Positions 1 through 12,408 are shown, counted from the stretch's first letter. The stretch is 64,000 bases of DNA from Hsuehochloa calcarea (GCA_036346395.1 CM070602.1:16377098-16441097), one strand, 5' to 3'. The notes: generated by a model from the letters alone, not told the origin. Program-made: numbers and translations.

Positions 1-645
1 GACACGCTGGTGCCGTAGGCCCCGTAGCCACGCCTCCGTGTCCGTCCAGAGAAAAAAGCAGGCGGGCTGTGCTGACTGGGGAGAGTTGACGAGGAAGTCT
101 CTATCTAAAGTCCGTGGATTTGCGCGTTCTCTCCTCAACACACTGCGCTCCGTCTCGCTCCCGCCGGCCCCACGCACCCGCGCTGGGCCCCCACGCGCTT
201 AGAAAGACTCTCGCCTCGCTTTCTTTTGACGGGCGGTCCAGACTCTCTCTCTCTCTCCTCCTCCTCTCACCTGTTCTCCCTCCCCCCCTTCCTCTTCTTG
301 CCTTGGACCCGTCCGGTTATTCCCACCACCAGGGCGAGGAAGGCTAGTGGTAGCTTCTGGTGAGCCATCCATTAACTTTGTTTTTCTTTTCTGTTAGCTT
401 TCCTGTTTTACATAGCTGTTTGTACTCGTGTGCTTGTTGTGGTGTGCTATATATGATCTTTTGCGAGCTCTGGTTTGGTTGGTGGTTGAGGGTTCTTGGA
501 CTTGGAGTACACGAGCAGTCCCTGGAGCTGTCAGCTATGGCAAAGAGAAGATCGAATTTTGGGTGTTCAAAGTTTGGTGATGGAATTGCGGGAGAGGAAT
601 TCTGTGCATGTTGTTGGTTTGGGTTTGTTGTGCTGCCTTGAGGAG

Positions 646-716
<71 letters not shown>

Positions 717-1281
717 GACGGTGCCTTCTTGTTGGGAGATTTTTCCTTAGATTTTTTCTGAAAAGTAGGGCGCCTTTTTACGGTTAGAGCCGTTTGTCTT
801 GGATATGAGAAATCAAGATATTAAATAAGGAAGCCTTTTGGTTGTTTGTTATGGAATAGAATTGAGGACTTCAAATGATGGTTCATGTGTTAGGGACTGC
901 TTCCATTAGATGACTGCACGGTTATGGTTTAGGGATTACCATGCATCCAGTTGCACTTATTCTTTGTTCCAATCCAGAAGGTTTGCAGCTTGCGTTATTT
1001 GCTTTGGCTCTAGTGGGGATCGGTTCTCTACTGATGTTGTCCGCATGTTATTGATACTATTTGGTTTTGTCAATATTGCAATCAATTCGAAAATTTCATT
1101 TTAGATAATAGAAGATAAAACTAGCATAGCAACTTCCAGTTCAGAATATGGTTGCTGTTAACAAATAGTTTGCACATCTCTAATTTTGTATCTTGTATTA
1201 TAATTCCGTATAGGTGAAGCTTGAACTGTGAAGTGGTGTTGCTCATCAAGGAGAGGTGCCGTTAGTTGGCACAAGTGCTCG
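1..1281 (+). other. 5' leader exon and leader intron of the BIR1-like gene
   Basis: The first 350 bases are GC-rich, then CT-rich (CTCTCTCT tract near 243-260), as in many grass 5' leaders. A plausible leader intron runs from a GTGAGC donor at 360 to a TAG acceptor ending at 1213, about 854 bp, followed by the coding exon. No ORF here looks like a protein. The transcription start and core promoter are not identifiable, and most of the promoter is probably left of the window. The intron call rests on splice consensus only. Confidence 0.5.
647..716. repeat. (TA)n(TG)n compound microsatellite
   Basis: About 21 TA units are followed directly by about 13 TG units, inside the inferred leader intron of the receptor-kinase gene. 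Length is likely to vary between individuals. Confidence 0.95.
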
Positions 1282-3231
1282 ATGACGGATCATTATGCTC
1301 CTTTGAGGGTTATTCTTCTCTTGATAATAAGTGCCACTTGTTTCAGTTCTGAACTTGATGTTCAATGCTTGAAAACTGTACTGCAATCCGTGGTAGATCC
1401 CAACGATATACTCAAATCCTCATGGAATTTCGACAACAGTTCTAATGGTTACATATGCCGATTTATCGGTGTGGAATGTTGGCACCCAGATGAGAACCGA
1501 GTTTTTTCTTTGCGTCTTAGTAACCTTGGTCTTCAGGGTACATTTCCTAAAGGTCTCCAGAATTGTACCAGTATGACTGGGCTGGATCTGTCAAGTAACA
1601 ACTTTAAAGGACAGATCCCTCCTGACATCTCCCAGCAAATACCTTATTTGACATTACTGGACCTCTCCTACAATAGTTTTTTGGGCGAAATCCCAGTAAA
1701 TATATCGAATATAACATACCTTAACACCCTCAATCTCCAACATAACCAATTGAGTGGTCAAATTCCACTGCAGTTCAATCTTCTTGGTCGGTTAACTATG
1801 TTCAATGTCGCAGACAACTGGCTATCAGGACCTATACCACCCTCTCTGCATAAATATGCGCCATCAAATTTTGCTGGTAATCAAGGGCTTTGTGGGCTTC
1901 CATTGGATGGCTGCCAAGCTTCATCAAAGGGCAAGAGCACCGCACAAATAATTGGAGCTGTTGTTGGCATTGTAATTGTGATCATAATTGGTGCAATAGT
2001 TGTGTTCTTTTGTCTGTGGAAATTACCAACCAAGAAAGCAAAGGATGAGGATGAAAATAAGTGGGCAAAGAGCATCCAAGGAACAAAAACCATCAAGGTA
2101 AGCTACTTTGTTGTTACTATTATTATTTTTTTTGCTTTTTCTTTCTGTTAGCACGAAAGGCATTTTTGAGTAAACATTATTCATGAAAGGTTTTAACACA
2201 CATCTTATTTCCATGGTTTCTCAATTATCCAGGTTTCTATGTTTGAGAATCCAGTTTCAAAGATGAAACTAAATGATCTTATGAAGGCTACCAAACAATT
2301 CAGCAAAGAAAATATCATAGGTACTGGGAGGACGGGGACTATGTACAGGGCAGTGCTACCTGATGGTTCTTTTCTTGCTATCAAAAGGCTACAAGATTCA
2401 CAGCATTCTGAATCACAATTCACATCGGAGATGAAGACACTTGGCCAAGTAAGGCATCGCAACTTGGTTCCTCTCCTCGGATTTTGCCTTGCTAAGAGGG
2501 AGAGGTTGTTGGTGTACAAGCACATGCCCAAAGGTTCACTCTATGATCAGTTAAACCAAGAAGAAGGAAAAGATAGTAAGATGGATTGGCCTCTGAGATT
2601 AAGAATCGGTATTGGTGCAGCAAAAGGCCTTGCGTATCTTCACCACACCTGCAATCCTCGAATCCTTCACCGTAATATAAGCTCCAAATGCATCCTCTTG
2701 GATGAGGACTACGGACCAAAGATATCAGATTTTGGACTTGCTAGGCTTATGAATCCAATAGACACTCATCTCAGTACCTTTGTTAACGGAGAATTTGGAG
2801 ATCTAGGTTATGTGGCACCGGAGTATGCGCGCACTCTGGTGGCCACGCCGAAGGGTGATGTCTACAGCTTTGGCGTGGTTATGCTTGAGCTTATTACCAG
2901 TGAGAAGCCTACTCATGTTTCCACTGCTCCAGAGAATTTCAGAGGGAGTCTAGTAGAGTGGATCACTTACCTATCGAACAATGCACTTCTCCAAGATGCA
3001 ATTGACAAGTCGTTGATAGGGAAGGACAATGATGGTGAGCTAATGCAATTCCTGAAAGTCGCATGTTCTTGCACACTCTCCATTCCGAGGGAGAGACCAA
3101 CCATGTTTGAGGTTTATCAGCTCCTTAGGGCCATTGGGGAAAAGTATCATTTCACAGCGGAGGATGACTTGATGCTGCCACCTCTAAGCACAGATGGAGA
3201 AACCCTGGATGAGCTCATAGTTGCACAGTAA
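1282..3231 (+). CDS. BIR1: BIR1-like LRR receptor kinase (two coding exons)
   Basis: Exons are 1282-2097 and 2233-3231. The 135-bp intron is phase 0 (GTAAGC donor, CCAG acceptor). The ATG at 1282 is chosen because it begins a hydrophobic signal peptide and no upstream in-frame ATG exists. The product is about 604 aa, the usual BIR length. Order: signal peptide (about 1-24), LRR N-cap, four to five LRRs (about 70-188), transmembrane helix (about 223-246), kinase (about 295-570). Kinase motifs seen are glycine loop GTGRTG, AIKRL lysine, HRN in place of HRD, and DFGLAR. The kinase and the C-terminal ELIVAQ tail closely resemble Arabidopsis BIR1 (At5g48380), a plasma-membrane regulator that binds BAK1-type co-receptors and restrains cell death and immunity (family knowledge). 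HRN lacks the usual catalytic Asp, so activity may be low or atypical. Appears intact. Confidence 0.93.
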
Positions 3232-3373
3232 TTACAAATCCATATATCGCAGAAGGCAAACATGATTGCAAGGCTGTCTCTAAGCACAGATGGAGAAACC
3301 CTGGATGAGCTCATAGTTGCACAGTAATTACAAATCCATATATCGCAGAAGGCAAACATGATTGCAAGGCTGT
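3182..3373 (+). repeat. 96-bp perfect tandem duplication across the stop codon
   Basis: Bases 3182-3277 are repeated immediately as 3278-3373. The unit holds the last 15 codons of the receptor kinase, its TAA stop and 3' UTR. Because 96 is a multiple of three, the second copy of the C-terminal coding piece lies in the same frame as the gene, downstream of the first stop. Identity between copies looks complete, so the event is recent. Confidence 0.95.
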
Positions 3374-3603
3374 TCTCTTCTGTAGGCTTTTTCTTTTTTC
3401 CATGGGCATTACCATGCTCAAGTGGCTTATATGATGTACTAATTAGTAGCAGTATACTGCATGCACAGTATAATTGTAGTTTGGTTGGTTTGCACCCTTA
3501 GCAGGTGCTACTAGCAGAAATGATAATTTCGATGCGACCAATTTGGTGATAGGGGTAGCTGGTTACCCCTTCGGTTATGGGATAATGGCATTATGCAGAT
3601 GCA

Positions 3604-4038
3604 GCAGTGCTTTTTTTTGTAGGCCATTTCACACTACCTTTCTTTGTATCAGAAAATAAGCAAGTCTACATGCGAATGTGTGAAATGGCAGCTTACGGTT
3701 AGATAGATTCTTTAGCCATATGCCCTGATGATCAATCTACTTATAGCGTATGCAAACAAGCTTGAACATTTCAATTTGTTGTGGTGTACGTGTTGCGACT
3801 GTTATAAATAACTATTGTAGCAGTGCTTTTTTTTTTTGTCGGCCATTTCACACTACCTTTCTTTGTATCAGAAAATAAGCAAGTCTACATGCGAATGTGT
3901 GAAATGGCAGCTTATGGTTAGATAGATTCTTTAGCCATATGCCCTGATGATCAATCTACTTATAGCGTATGCAAACAAGCTTGAACATTTCAATTTGTTG
4001 TGGTGTACGTGTTGCGACTGTTATAAATAACTATTGTA
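3604..4038. repeat. About 216-bp tandem duplication including an LTR tip
   Basis: Copy 1 (3604-3819) and copy 2 (3820-4038) are almost identical, differing mainly in the length of a T run and one or two bases. Both end with the first ~20 bp of the adjacent copia LTR (TGTTATAAATAACTATTGTA). The duplication therefore happened after that element inserted. Confidence 0.92.
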
Positions 4039-4152
4039 TTTATTATGAGATCAATATATATATATATATATATATAAGTACAAATGTAACATATATACAG
4101 GTAATCTCTTATACAACGGGGAAAATATACAGGCAATAATATACATCGAACA
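4019..4152 (-). repeat. 3' LTR of copia element A
   Basis: Begins TGTTATAAAT and ends ATCGAACA on the + strand. It contains a (TA)n run at 4053-4076. A purine-rich tract (AGGGAGAGGTG on the minus strand) sits just inside it as the expected polypurine tract. It differs from the partner LTR at roughly one position in six. Confidence 0.85.
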
Positions 4153-4299
4153 CACCTCTCCCTAAACTTATGGTGGAGAACAACATGAAGTTTGTAGAGA
4201 TAGAAGCTGTGTTGGGTTCTGGTCCGTGCCTTTGTGAAGAAGTATGTCAACTGAAGTTCTGAAGGCATATACTGAAAAGCAACAATCGGTCTTACACCT

Positions 4300-7180
4300 A
4301 TGTCCACATGTAGGAAACATCAATATCAATATGTTTAGTAAGCTCATACTTCACCGGATTTATAGCAATGCTAATAGCACATGTACTGTCAGATAAAAGA
4401 TGAGTGGGTGCTGAAACTGAAACACCAAAATTCTCAAGTAACCACCGTAGCCAAGTAACATCTGCAGTCAACAAAGACATAGCTCGCAACTCAGCCTCAG
4501 CACTTGAACGAGAAACTACTATCTGCTTCTTAGTCTTCGAAGCAATGAGAGAACCACAAAAAAAATATAATAAGCAGAGAGAGACCGGCGATTAGAGTGA
4601 TAACTAGCATAGGTGGCATCAGAATATGCCTAGAGCTATAAAGAGTTGGAGCAAGGGAAAAATAGACGACGGGTGATAGTTTCACAAAGATATCGTAGAA
4701 CACGAAGAAGATGACTATAGTGGAGTTGAGTGAGAGCATAAACAAACTGACTCAAGATATGCACAGAATATGAAATGTCAGGACAAGTGACACCTAGATA
4801 AACAAGACTCCCAACAAGGTGACGATAGCGGGTAGAATCAGCAAAAGGCTCACCATCAGTGGCCCGAACATGAACATTAAGCTCCATAGGAGTCTCAGCA
4901 GTGTGCTCATCAGTAAGAGAAGCACAATCAAGAAGATACTAAATATACTTTTCTTGGAACAGATAGAAGCCCTCAAGTGTAGAAATAACCTCAACTCCAA
5001 GAAAGTGGCGAAGATGACCTAGATCAAACATGAGAAACTGCTCATTAAGACGCTCCTTCACAAAAGTGATGTATTGATAATCATCTCCAGTAATGATCAT
5101 ATCATCAACAAATAAAAGGAGAAGCATCTGACCACAAGGCGAAGTGTGAATAAAGAGAGTAGGATCATGAGCACTTGCAGACAAACCAGCTATAATGACA
5201 ACAGAAGAGAAACGATCAAACCAGGCACGAGGAGCTTGTTTGAGGCTATAAAGTGATCGGCTAAGGCGACAAACCATACCATCAGAAAAGAATACCCCGG
5301 TGGTGGCTGCATATAAACCTCTTCACACAGCTCACCATTGAGAAAAATATTCTTGACATCAAGCTGAGAGATGGACCATGCCCGAACAGACACCACAACA
5401 AGAAGAGTACGAACCATGGTCATGTGAGCCATAGGAGCAAATGTCTCATCATAATCACGATCACGCTCCTGCTGAAAACCACGTGCCATGAGACGAGCCC
5501 TGTAGCGCTCAAGAGACCCATTAGAGAGGCTCTTAACCTTGTAGACCCATTAGCACGTGATAGGAGTAACACGCGTGAGAAGAGGGACAGGATCTCACGT
5601 GCCAGTACACTCAAAGGTAGCAGTTTCATTTGCAATTACATGTCGTCACTCCTGATGAACAACAACATCACGATAAGAAGTCAGTTCGACAAGAGCTGCT
5701 AAACAAAAGCACGCAGGGGACCGGATAGACTAGCAATCACAAAGAGCATATCGAGGAGAGGCCGAAGAAGATGAATTATCAAAAGAAGATGGTGCATCAG
5801 AAGAATTCTCAACTCGCGGATGACGAATGTAGTAGATATGATAAGAAGGAACAAGTCCATGAGGAGCCTCTAGAGAGGGTGATGGTGGCGAAGGAGACAG
5901 TGAAGGAGGCACTGAAGAGGCCAAAGGCTGTGATGGAGGTATGGTGACTATGAGGGTGGCAGGAAAAGTCAGAAAAGAAAGTGGCTCGACAAGAGATGTT
6001 GGGGTGGTGGAAGGAGAAGGACGTGGGTAGAAAGGACGAGACTCATCAAAAGTGATATCCTGAGAAACCCTCATCCGTCGCCCAACAGGATCCCAACAAC
6101 GATATCCCTTATGCTCAGCGCTATAGCCCATAAAAAAGCACTCCATGGATTGAGCGGTCAGCTTGGTGAGCTCACGAGGTGCAAGAAGAACATAGCACAC
6201 ACACCCAAAGCGATGAAGACTAAGATAATCAAGAGTCTTGCCACAGAGATGTTCAACTGGGATTCCACCTTGAAGAAGAAGAAGACTGGATATTAATCAG
6301 GAAAGTGGTAGTAGAAACAGTCTCAGCCCAGAAGTGTGGTGGGACAGTAGAAACAAGCATAAGAGCACGGACTGTCTCAAGAAAAAGAAGATTCTTTCGC
6401 TTAGCCACACCATTCTGGGCATGAGCACCAGGGTAAGAAAACTGAGAGAGAGTACCATGCTCAGCAAGAAAACCACAAAGGACTCTTGATAAGTATTCCC
6501 TAGCAGAATCAACACGGAAACACGAATAGGAGAGTTAAACCGAGTACGGGTCATGGTGGCAAAAGTCTTGTAGATGGATAGAGACTCACTACGAGATGAC
6601 ATAAAGTATATCCATGTGTGTCGAGAAAAGTCATCAATAAAAATGATATAATATCGATGATCTCCTTTCGAAATGAAAGGAGCTGAATGAACAAGATCAA
6701 AAGAACGTTGTGACACTGACTCATTAGAAGGATAGGAAGTTGAAGCTGTTTACCAAGCTTACAACCATAACAATTTAGAGAAGCGTCACCAGACATAGAC
6801 CCTAAAAGACCACGACGAAGTAGAGAAAATAGACGTGACCCGCAAAGATGTCCCAAATGATGATGCAACTGAGCAAAAGATGTAGTGGAGGATGCCACAG
6901 AAGCGGTAGCGATAGTGGAGGCGACAAGACTAGCAGGGGTAGCGGAAGGAAGATGAAACCAGTCAAACTCCCTACAGACGCTATGAGTTACAGCGGCGAG
7001 GGCCAATACCAACCAGAGTCCCTGTGCGTGGATCCTGAACACAACAAGAATTAGAATCGAGAATAACACGACAACCATGATCAGTGAGCTGACCGACAGA
7101 TATGAGTTGTATGGTTAGTTTGGGAACATGAGAAACAACATGAATATGAAAATAGGAATTCAAAGAGTGTCTCATCTTGC
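4300..7180 (-). pseudogene. Degenerate copia pol (integrase, RT, RNase H)
   Basis: Fragments in several minus-strand frames follow the copia order. Near 7000-6800 is the GAG-pre-integrase zinc region (HHHLGH...CYGCKLGK). At 6716-6550 is the integrase core (FIDDFSRHTWIY). At 5489-5190 is the start of RT (QLDVKNIFLNGE). At 5277-4939 is the RT active site region (LFVDDMIITGDD). At 4887-4640 is the RT/RNase H connection (YRHLVGSLVYL). Frameshifts and stops separate each piece, so no polyprotein can be made. Confidence 0.88.
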
Positions 7181-7299
7181 GACAGAAAGAGAGGTATCAT
7201 CTGCAGTCTGAACAGTGATAGGAGCAACTAAAAGACGAATGGAAATGAGACCGATGGAATCATATATCATATGAAAGAAAGCACCAGAGTCAAGAATTC

Positions 7300-8391
7300 A
7301 AGGTGATATACCTAAGGAAGAAGTGGAAGGTGATCTCTCACTAGAATACTGTGCAGTAGAACCAACAGAACCAGACAGTGCAAGAGCATCCATGTGACAC
7401 AGCAGTGTGAGAAACTACTGAGAATCAGAAGCACCAGAGCTCCTCTGAGAGGAGGAATCACCAATTTCGTGTGGAGGATGGCCACCACTACGTAAGTCCT
7501 CCTTCTTCTTGTAGCAGGTCTACTGTACATGTCCATCATTGTTGCAGTAAGTGCAGTATAGTTCCCTACCAACAGCAGCTGTCACTGGTGAAGGCACCAC
7601 TGGTGAAGGAGTAGCTGGAGACATAGCGGGTATAGAAACCGCCAGAATCGAAGAAAACGACGGTGATGACAACGGACCCACATCACAAAGATGAATCTCC
7701 TCAGCATGAATAGATGCAAGGGCCTCCAACAGAGTCACACGAGGGTGGCATGCCAGCAACTGATCACGAGTCTGCTCATACTCTGCCAGAAGACGAGTCA
7801 AGAAGTTGTAGATACGACGAAGCTCTAGGTGAGACTGCTGATGCTTACATCACTGACATATGTGGCAAACATCCGGTTCCAAAGAGTCAATTTGGTGTCA
7901 TACCACAGACAATTGGGCATAGAACTCGTCCACAGTGGCATCTCCCTGCTGTAGCGATTGTTCCTGACGCACAACAAAAGATACAAGGAATCACCAGACG
8001 GCTCGTAGCGGTTGTGCAGATGTGTCCACATCAACTATGCTGAAGCCAAACCAACCACATCCCCAGTGAATTGCACCTCCATACTAGCAACCAGAATAGC
8101 AGAGGCATGATCATCCTCATCAATCAATGTCTTGTAGGCAGCATACTGAGTTTGAAAAGTCTCCACAGCATCCTCAAAAGCATCACATGCCTCCTTACGA
8201 GCGTCTTCGAAAGTAGTCTTCAAGAGCACAGGCTCAACAGTGGAACAGGGCGAGACGGGCAAGGCAATACGCAGGTAAGAAACTCCCAAAGACACTGGCC
8301 ACGCATCTGCTGAAATCAGTCCCGATAATTGAGACCAGTGAAGATCATCGGGCAGTGAGGAACAAAAACAATGGCCATTGGTAAGAAACAT
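7300..8391 (-). pseudogene. Degenerate copia gag
   Basis: Minus-strand fragments 8391-8035, 8034-7825 and 7801-7520 together match the UBN2-type copia gag: the MWTHLHNRYEPSGD stretch, the RQ(E/N)-type linker and a late region before the zinc knuckle (CNNDGHVQ at about 7530). Similar wording occurs in gag of element D. Frame changes break it at least three times. Confidence 0.75.
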
Positions 8392-8399
8392 TGGACGAC

Positions 8400-9063
8400 G
8401 CGACGACCAAGATAACGAAGTCTAAAAGACGGCATTAGACGGCGCGGCGGTTAGAACGTCGTACTATTTTTTTTGTTGACCGGGCTACTCACCTAAAAAG
8501 GCCGAGGCCTACTTGGCCTGCTCGAAACCCAAACACGCACTAGGGAACCCTAGTTCCCCCCGCGGTGGCGGTGGCGGCGCGCAGACCGGGCAACAGTGTC
8601 TCCCCGAGCGGCAACGAGCGATAAAGGTCAGGCAACGTCGAAGGTGTATGCGAGCCTTCATAACTGAAGCTTGAAGACGATGGAGGCAGCTCCCTGGTGG
8701 CGACAGCAGCGGCCCCCCAGCAGAAACGGTAGCGGCTCCCAGGAGGCCGCCCCGAGCGGCTCCTGGGCGAAGATAAGCTCGGGTAGCACCAAGCGAAGAG
8801 AAGCTCGTGCAGTCCCGAGTGAAGGACTCTAGATCGACGCCGATTGGGGCGACGCTGACGGGCGACGAGGCAGGAGGCGTCGGGCTAGGGCCACCGGCGA
8901 CGAGCGGTGCTCGGCTGTGACGAGGATCAGGAGGCACAACGCGAATCAACCTCACGGCCCCGAGCAGCGTCGGCAAAAGACAAGGCGACAAGCGGCAACC
9001 GGCGGCTGAGGAGGCCGGCGTCGGTCACGTGAGAAAACCCTAACCCTAGGTTGGCTCTGATAC
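8400..9063 (-). other. GC-rich leader and primer-binding site of element A
   Basis: This is untranslated leader between the 5' LTR and gag. Next to the LTR, GGCTCTGATACT (9052-9063) is close to the reverse complement of the initiator-Met tRNA primer site, with the last bases changed. The leader is much richer in GC than the flanking DNA. Confidence 0.7.
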
Positions 9064-9195
9064 TATATTATGAATAGCGTTTGTATTCATCATGAGACCA
9101 ATGAGCCAATATATATACAAGTACAGGTGTGGCATATATGCAAGTAACCCCTTATACAATGGGAAAAACACACATGCAATAATATACATCTAACA
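9064..9195 (-). repeat. 5' LTR of copia element A
   Basis: Matches 4019-4152 over its length but with many substitutions (about 15-20 percent by eye). It ends CATCTAACA. No TATA box is obvious on the minus strand. Confidence 0.85.
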
Positions 9196-11340
9196 GTGGC
9201 AAGTGTTTGTGTTTCTGGTACCTTCCAAGCTGTGAGGGTGTGTAGAATGATCAATTGCACATGCCCCACTAATTACGGGTCCATTTTTAGCCTAATCTTT
9301 AATTACCATTGGTAATCTCCGTATTAGTAGTCAGGAATTGATTGAGTTAACTGAACAGAATATAATTGATCTATGCATGTCTTCTCACCTTCCTCTCTTT
9401 ATTTCTCTTGTGTTGTCACACAAGCATAGCTACTATGTCCCCCAATTCTCATAATCAAAATATGACGAATCAGAATAAACTATTCTCTTAATTCTCATCC
9501 CGACCTTGGTGTCAAATATTATGTGTTTCTTTGTGAGTTCAAGTTCTTAAGCACATAGTTTTCCTCTCTATCTTGTGTGTTTGTCGTGTACTATTGATCT
9601 TTGTGCATCACCATTGTTGGGCTCTAGTGATATGCCGCTTGGTCACCACAATGGGCCATCTATGCTGTGTTGGGGCCTTCAACCATATATGTTTGGTTGC
9701 GGTTGCATCTTGCCGTCATTCACCGTAATGTTTTTCAACCATGTTAATTTCCTAGAAATTAACTTTGGTAATAATGTTGATGGGGTTCATGTTGACAATA
9801 CAATGTTGAATAGGCTAGCTAACCATAGTGGTAACATCGACAACATTAATTTTCACTTTAGACTGCTTTCTCTGTTCAGAAATATATGATGTTTTAGAAA
9901 GCGTCCAGTAAGGAAGTTTGGCCATTAATATATATAAAATTATTTGTATAGGTCATGTGAAAATGGTGTCATTAGATTAGTCATAAAAGTATTTGTTATA
10001 ATATAATAGTTTTATATTATTTTATAAATATATCCATATAAAAATTAATAGTCAATGTTGTATACCGGAGACCGTATCAATATCCAAACTTAATATATTC
10101 TTGAGTACAGTGAGTATAATTTTTAGCACTTGCCCTAAAATGTCCAGTACGACTCTGTACCTTCCACTGGAAAAGCAGAGGTCATTGTTTTGTAAAGATG
10201 CACACTTTGTTCTTGGCAAACTATTCTCATTTCTAAAAACCTTTCTTTTGTACATAAACTAGTTTTTTTTTACCTTGACCACCGATATATCTATAAGTAT
10301 TAAGATTAGATGGAAAAAATGACAGACATATTCATCGTCGAAAGTATTTTATAATGCTATGATTTCATGACTTTTTTTTAAATGATCAGAGCGGCAAAAT
10401 GGATGTTTCCTTCGGAATATTTAAGGTAGCAAAATTAACAATTGAAGTTCTATACGGGAGACTATACCGTGTCAAAAGCCGTCATTTTTTCTTCTTCTTT
10501 TGAACTGGAGGAAGCAATTGACTTGACCTCAGTTGTATTCATAAGAATAAATTTTGGGCTTGATATGAAAAATAAGATCGAATTGTAACGCTCGCATTAG
10601 CCTAAGTGGCTCTAATTTATGTGGCACTTGTCACATGCGAAAATGCGATAAAACCGAAACTTCTGAGGGTGGGGCTCAGCGATGCAAGCAGAAATGCAGA
10701 ATGCATAAGCTCTGTTTGGCACAGCCTTGTTTTTCTAAAAAGCGATTTCCGGCTGTGCTGTAGTTTTTATGACTGCGGGTTGAATGGTTGGGCAAATCAT
10801 GGAGTACCCTGAAAGTAAGTATTCAGATTAGGTCAAGGCATCAAACTGCAAGCCTATAGCTAAGTAGCTAACAGCCTGTTACATACAGTCAAGAAACTAA
10901 ACGACATTTTCAACACGAGTACCTAAATTACATCTCATCTAGATTTTAACAGCATATTGAGGGTCAACACATGCATCAGTTTATGTTTCCCCAGATGGCT
11001 TGCCCTGATGTTACTTTGTTGCTCGGCCTTGCAGTCAGCTCATATAGAATCCGAGCAAATGTGTCCAGTATTTCCCTTCCGTCGTCAGGATCTCAGCAAA
11101 AGTATTCTCGTGCACGAGGAGATGCATCCTATTTTGAGGCTCAAGAGACAAGGCTCTCCAATATCATCGTTGATTTCCTACAAACTTCAGGCACAGGGTG
11201 TGGTGTCTTCACGACCTTTAGGAGTCTATCGACAGCCCTGGTTCAATTGATAAAACAACAAATTCCAAAATTTTAATGCCGCTTCTCCAATATGAGTATG
11301 CTATCACTAATAAAATGAAGTAGATTTTACCATCGCTCAC
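9196..11340. other. AT-rich intergenic DNA
   Basis: No ORF here has codon structure or a recognisable domain, and no terminal repeats stand out. Small unclassified MITE-like fragments cannot be excluded. Confidence 0.6.
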
Positions 11341-11367
11341 TGGCGAGCTTCAGCCTGCAATCCATAT

Positions 11368-12160
11368 TCACTTCTGATACATTATAGAGTGCGCTAACAG
11401 CAGCAGCCTGTGCATCCAATGCAGGCAGCAGCTGATGAATCCCCGAAACTCCGGCGATGCGGTGGCCGGCGGCTCCGACGGGTCGGAGTAGCAGATCGCG
11501 CACATGAGCGCGGCCCAGTCCCCCTGCTTGCCAAGGTTCTCCCCGAAGGGGAACCTGCCGAGGTAGAACTCGAGGATGCTGAGCCCGAAGCTCCATATGT
11601 CGCCGGCGTATCCGTCGTAGGCGCCGTCGTTGAGGTCGGTGTTGATGCGCTCGGGGCTCATGTAGGCGATGGTGCCGACGGAGGAGTTGCAGGGGTCCAT
11701 GGTCTGGTTGAGGATGCGGTCGACGCCGAAGTCGGCGATCTTGACGCGGCGCGCGGAGTCGATGAGGAGGTTGGAGGGCTTGATGTCGCGGTGCACGATG
11801 TGGCGGCGGTGGAGGTAGGCGATGCCCGAGAGCACCTGGTGCGCGACGTTGGCGAGGAAGGGCTCGGCGGCGATGCGGCGGCCGTCGAGGGATCCCCTGT
11901 CCATGTACTCGAGCAGGATCTGGAGTTCCCCGCCGCGCTCGTACATGCTGTGGCACCGGATCACGGCCGGGTGCTCGGCCGTGCGGAGGATTGCGATCTC
12001 CCGCGCGATCTGCCGCCGCACCGCATCATCGTGGTTCCCGTACAGCACCTTGAGCGCGGGGTTACCTGGTCCGGCAGGTCGGGATCGCGTGGGAGCCGGC
12101 GCGAGACGGGGAGGGGGAATAGCGACAAGGGAGCGGGGAGCGGGGAGATGGGAGGGAATG
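11368..12160 (-). pseudogene. MAP kinase kinase (MKK4/5-type) pseudogene
   Basis: A minus-strand frame carries most of a group C plant MAP2K. Seen are the ALKVLYGNHDD lysine region (about 12060), HRDIKPSNLL, IADFGV, the activation segment ending SSVGTIAYMSPERIN, and the FGLSILEFYLGRFPFGE lobe. Intact family members phosphorylate MAPKs such as MPK3/6 in immune and stress signalling. Three defects show this copy is dead: the glycine-rich loop and preceding strand are missing (the proline-rich N-terminal remnant joins straight to ALKVLYG), the frame has no suitable ATG, and homology stops about 11435 at ISCCL, before the KNPxxRPSA helix. DFGVDR replaces the family's DFGVGR. Functional MKK4/5 genes are intronless, so the loop gap is a deletion, not an intron. 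Confidence 0.88.
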
Positions 12161-12408
12161 AGTTGGGGTTGGAATTTCTGGTTTAAATATTTAGGTATGA
12201 GATGGATAATATTTGAAAAGTTTAGAGGTATTTTAGGGACGTTATGGGTGAAAAACGATAGGAAGCACTTCAATACTGATTTTTTTTACTTTTCAGCTTT
12301 TATATGTATTAACAGTTTCGAGCTTTCAACAAAAATCAATAAAAAATCAGCCATTTATTTCAGCTTTCGACTTTTCTCACTAGAAGCTAAATCAAGAAGC
12401 TGTACCGA

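Larger units (their letters stand above)
4019..9195 (-). mobile_element. Old short-LTR Ty1/copia retrotransposon (element A)
   Basis: A 5.2-kb element is read on the minus strand, with gag at the right and RNase H at the left, in copia order (gag, integrase, RT, RNase H). Ends are TG...CA, with short LTRs (about 132-134 bp) at 4019-4152 and 9064-9195. A GC-rich leader (8400-9050) lies next to the 5' LTR, as in element D at 43.7-48.9 kb, which it resembles in gag and RT. No clean target duplication is visible (GCGAC left, GTGGC right). Every ORF is broken. Confidence 0.9.

Noticed and set aside
1228..1281. Upstream extension of the receptor kinase to a GTG at 1228
   Set aside because: Plants rarely start at GTG. 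The ATG at 1282 immediately precedes a proper signal peptide.
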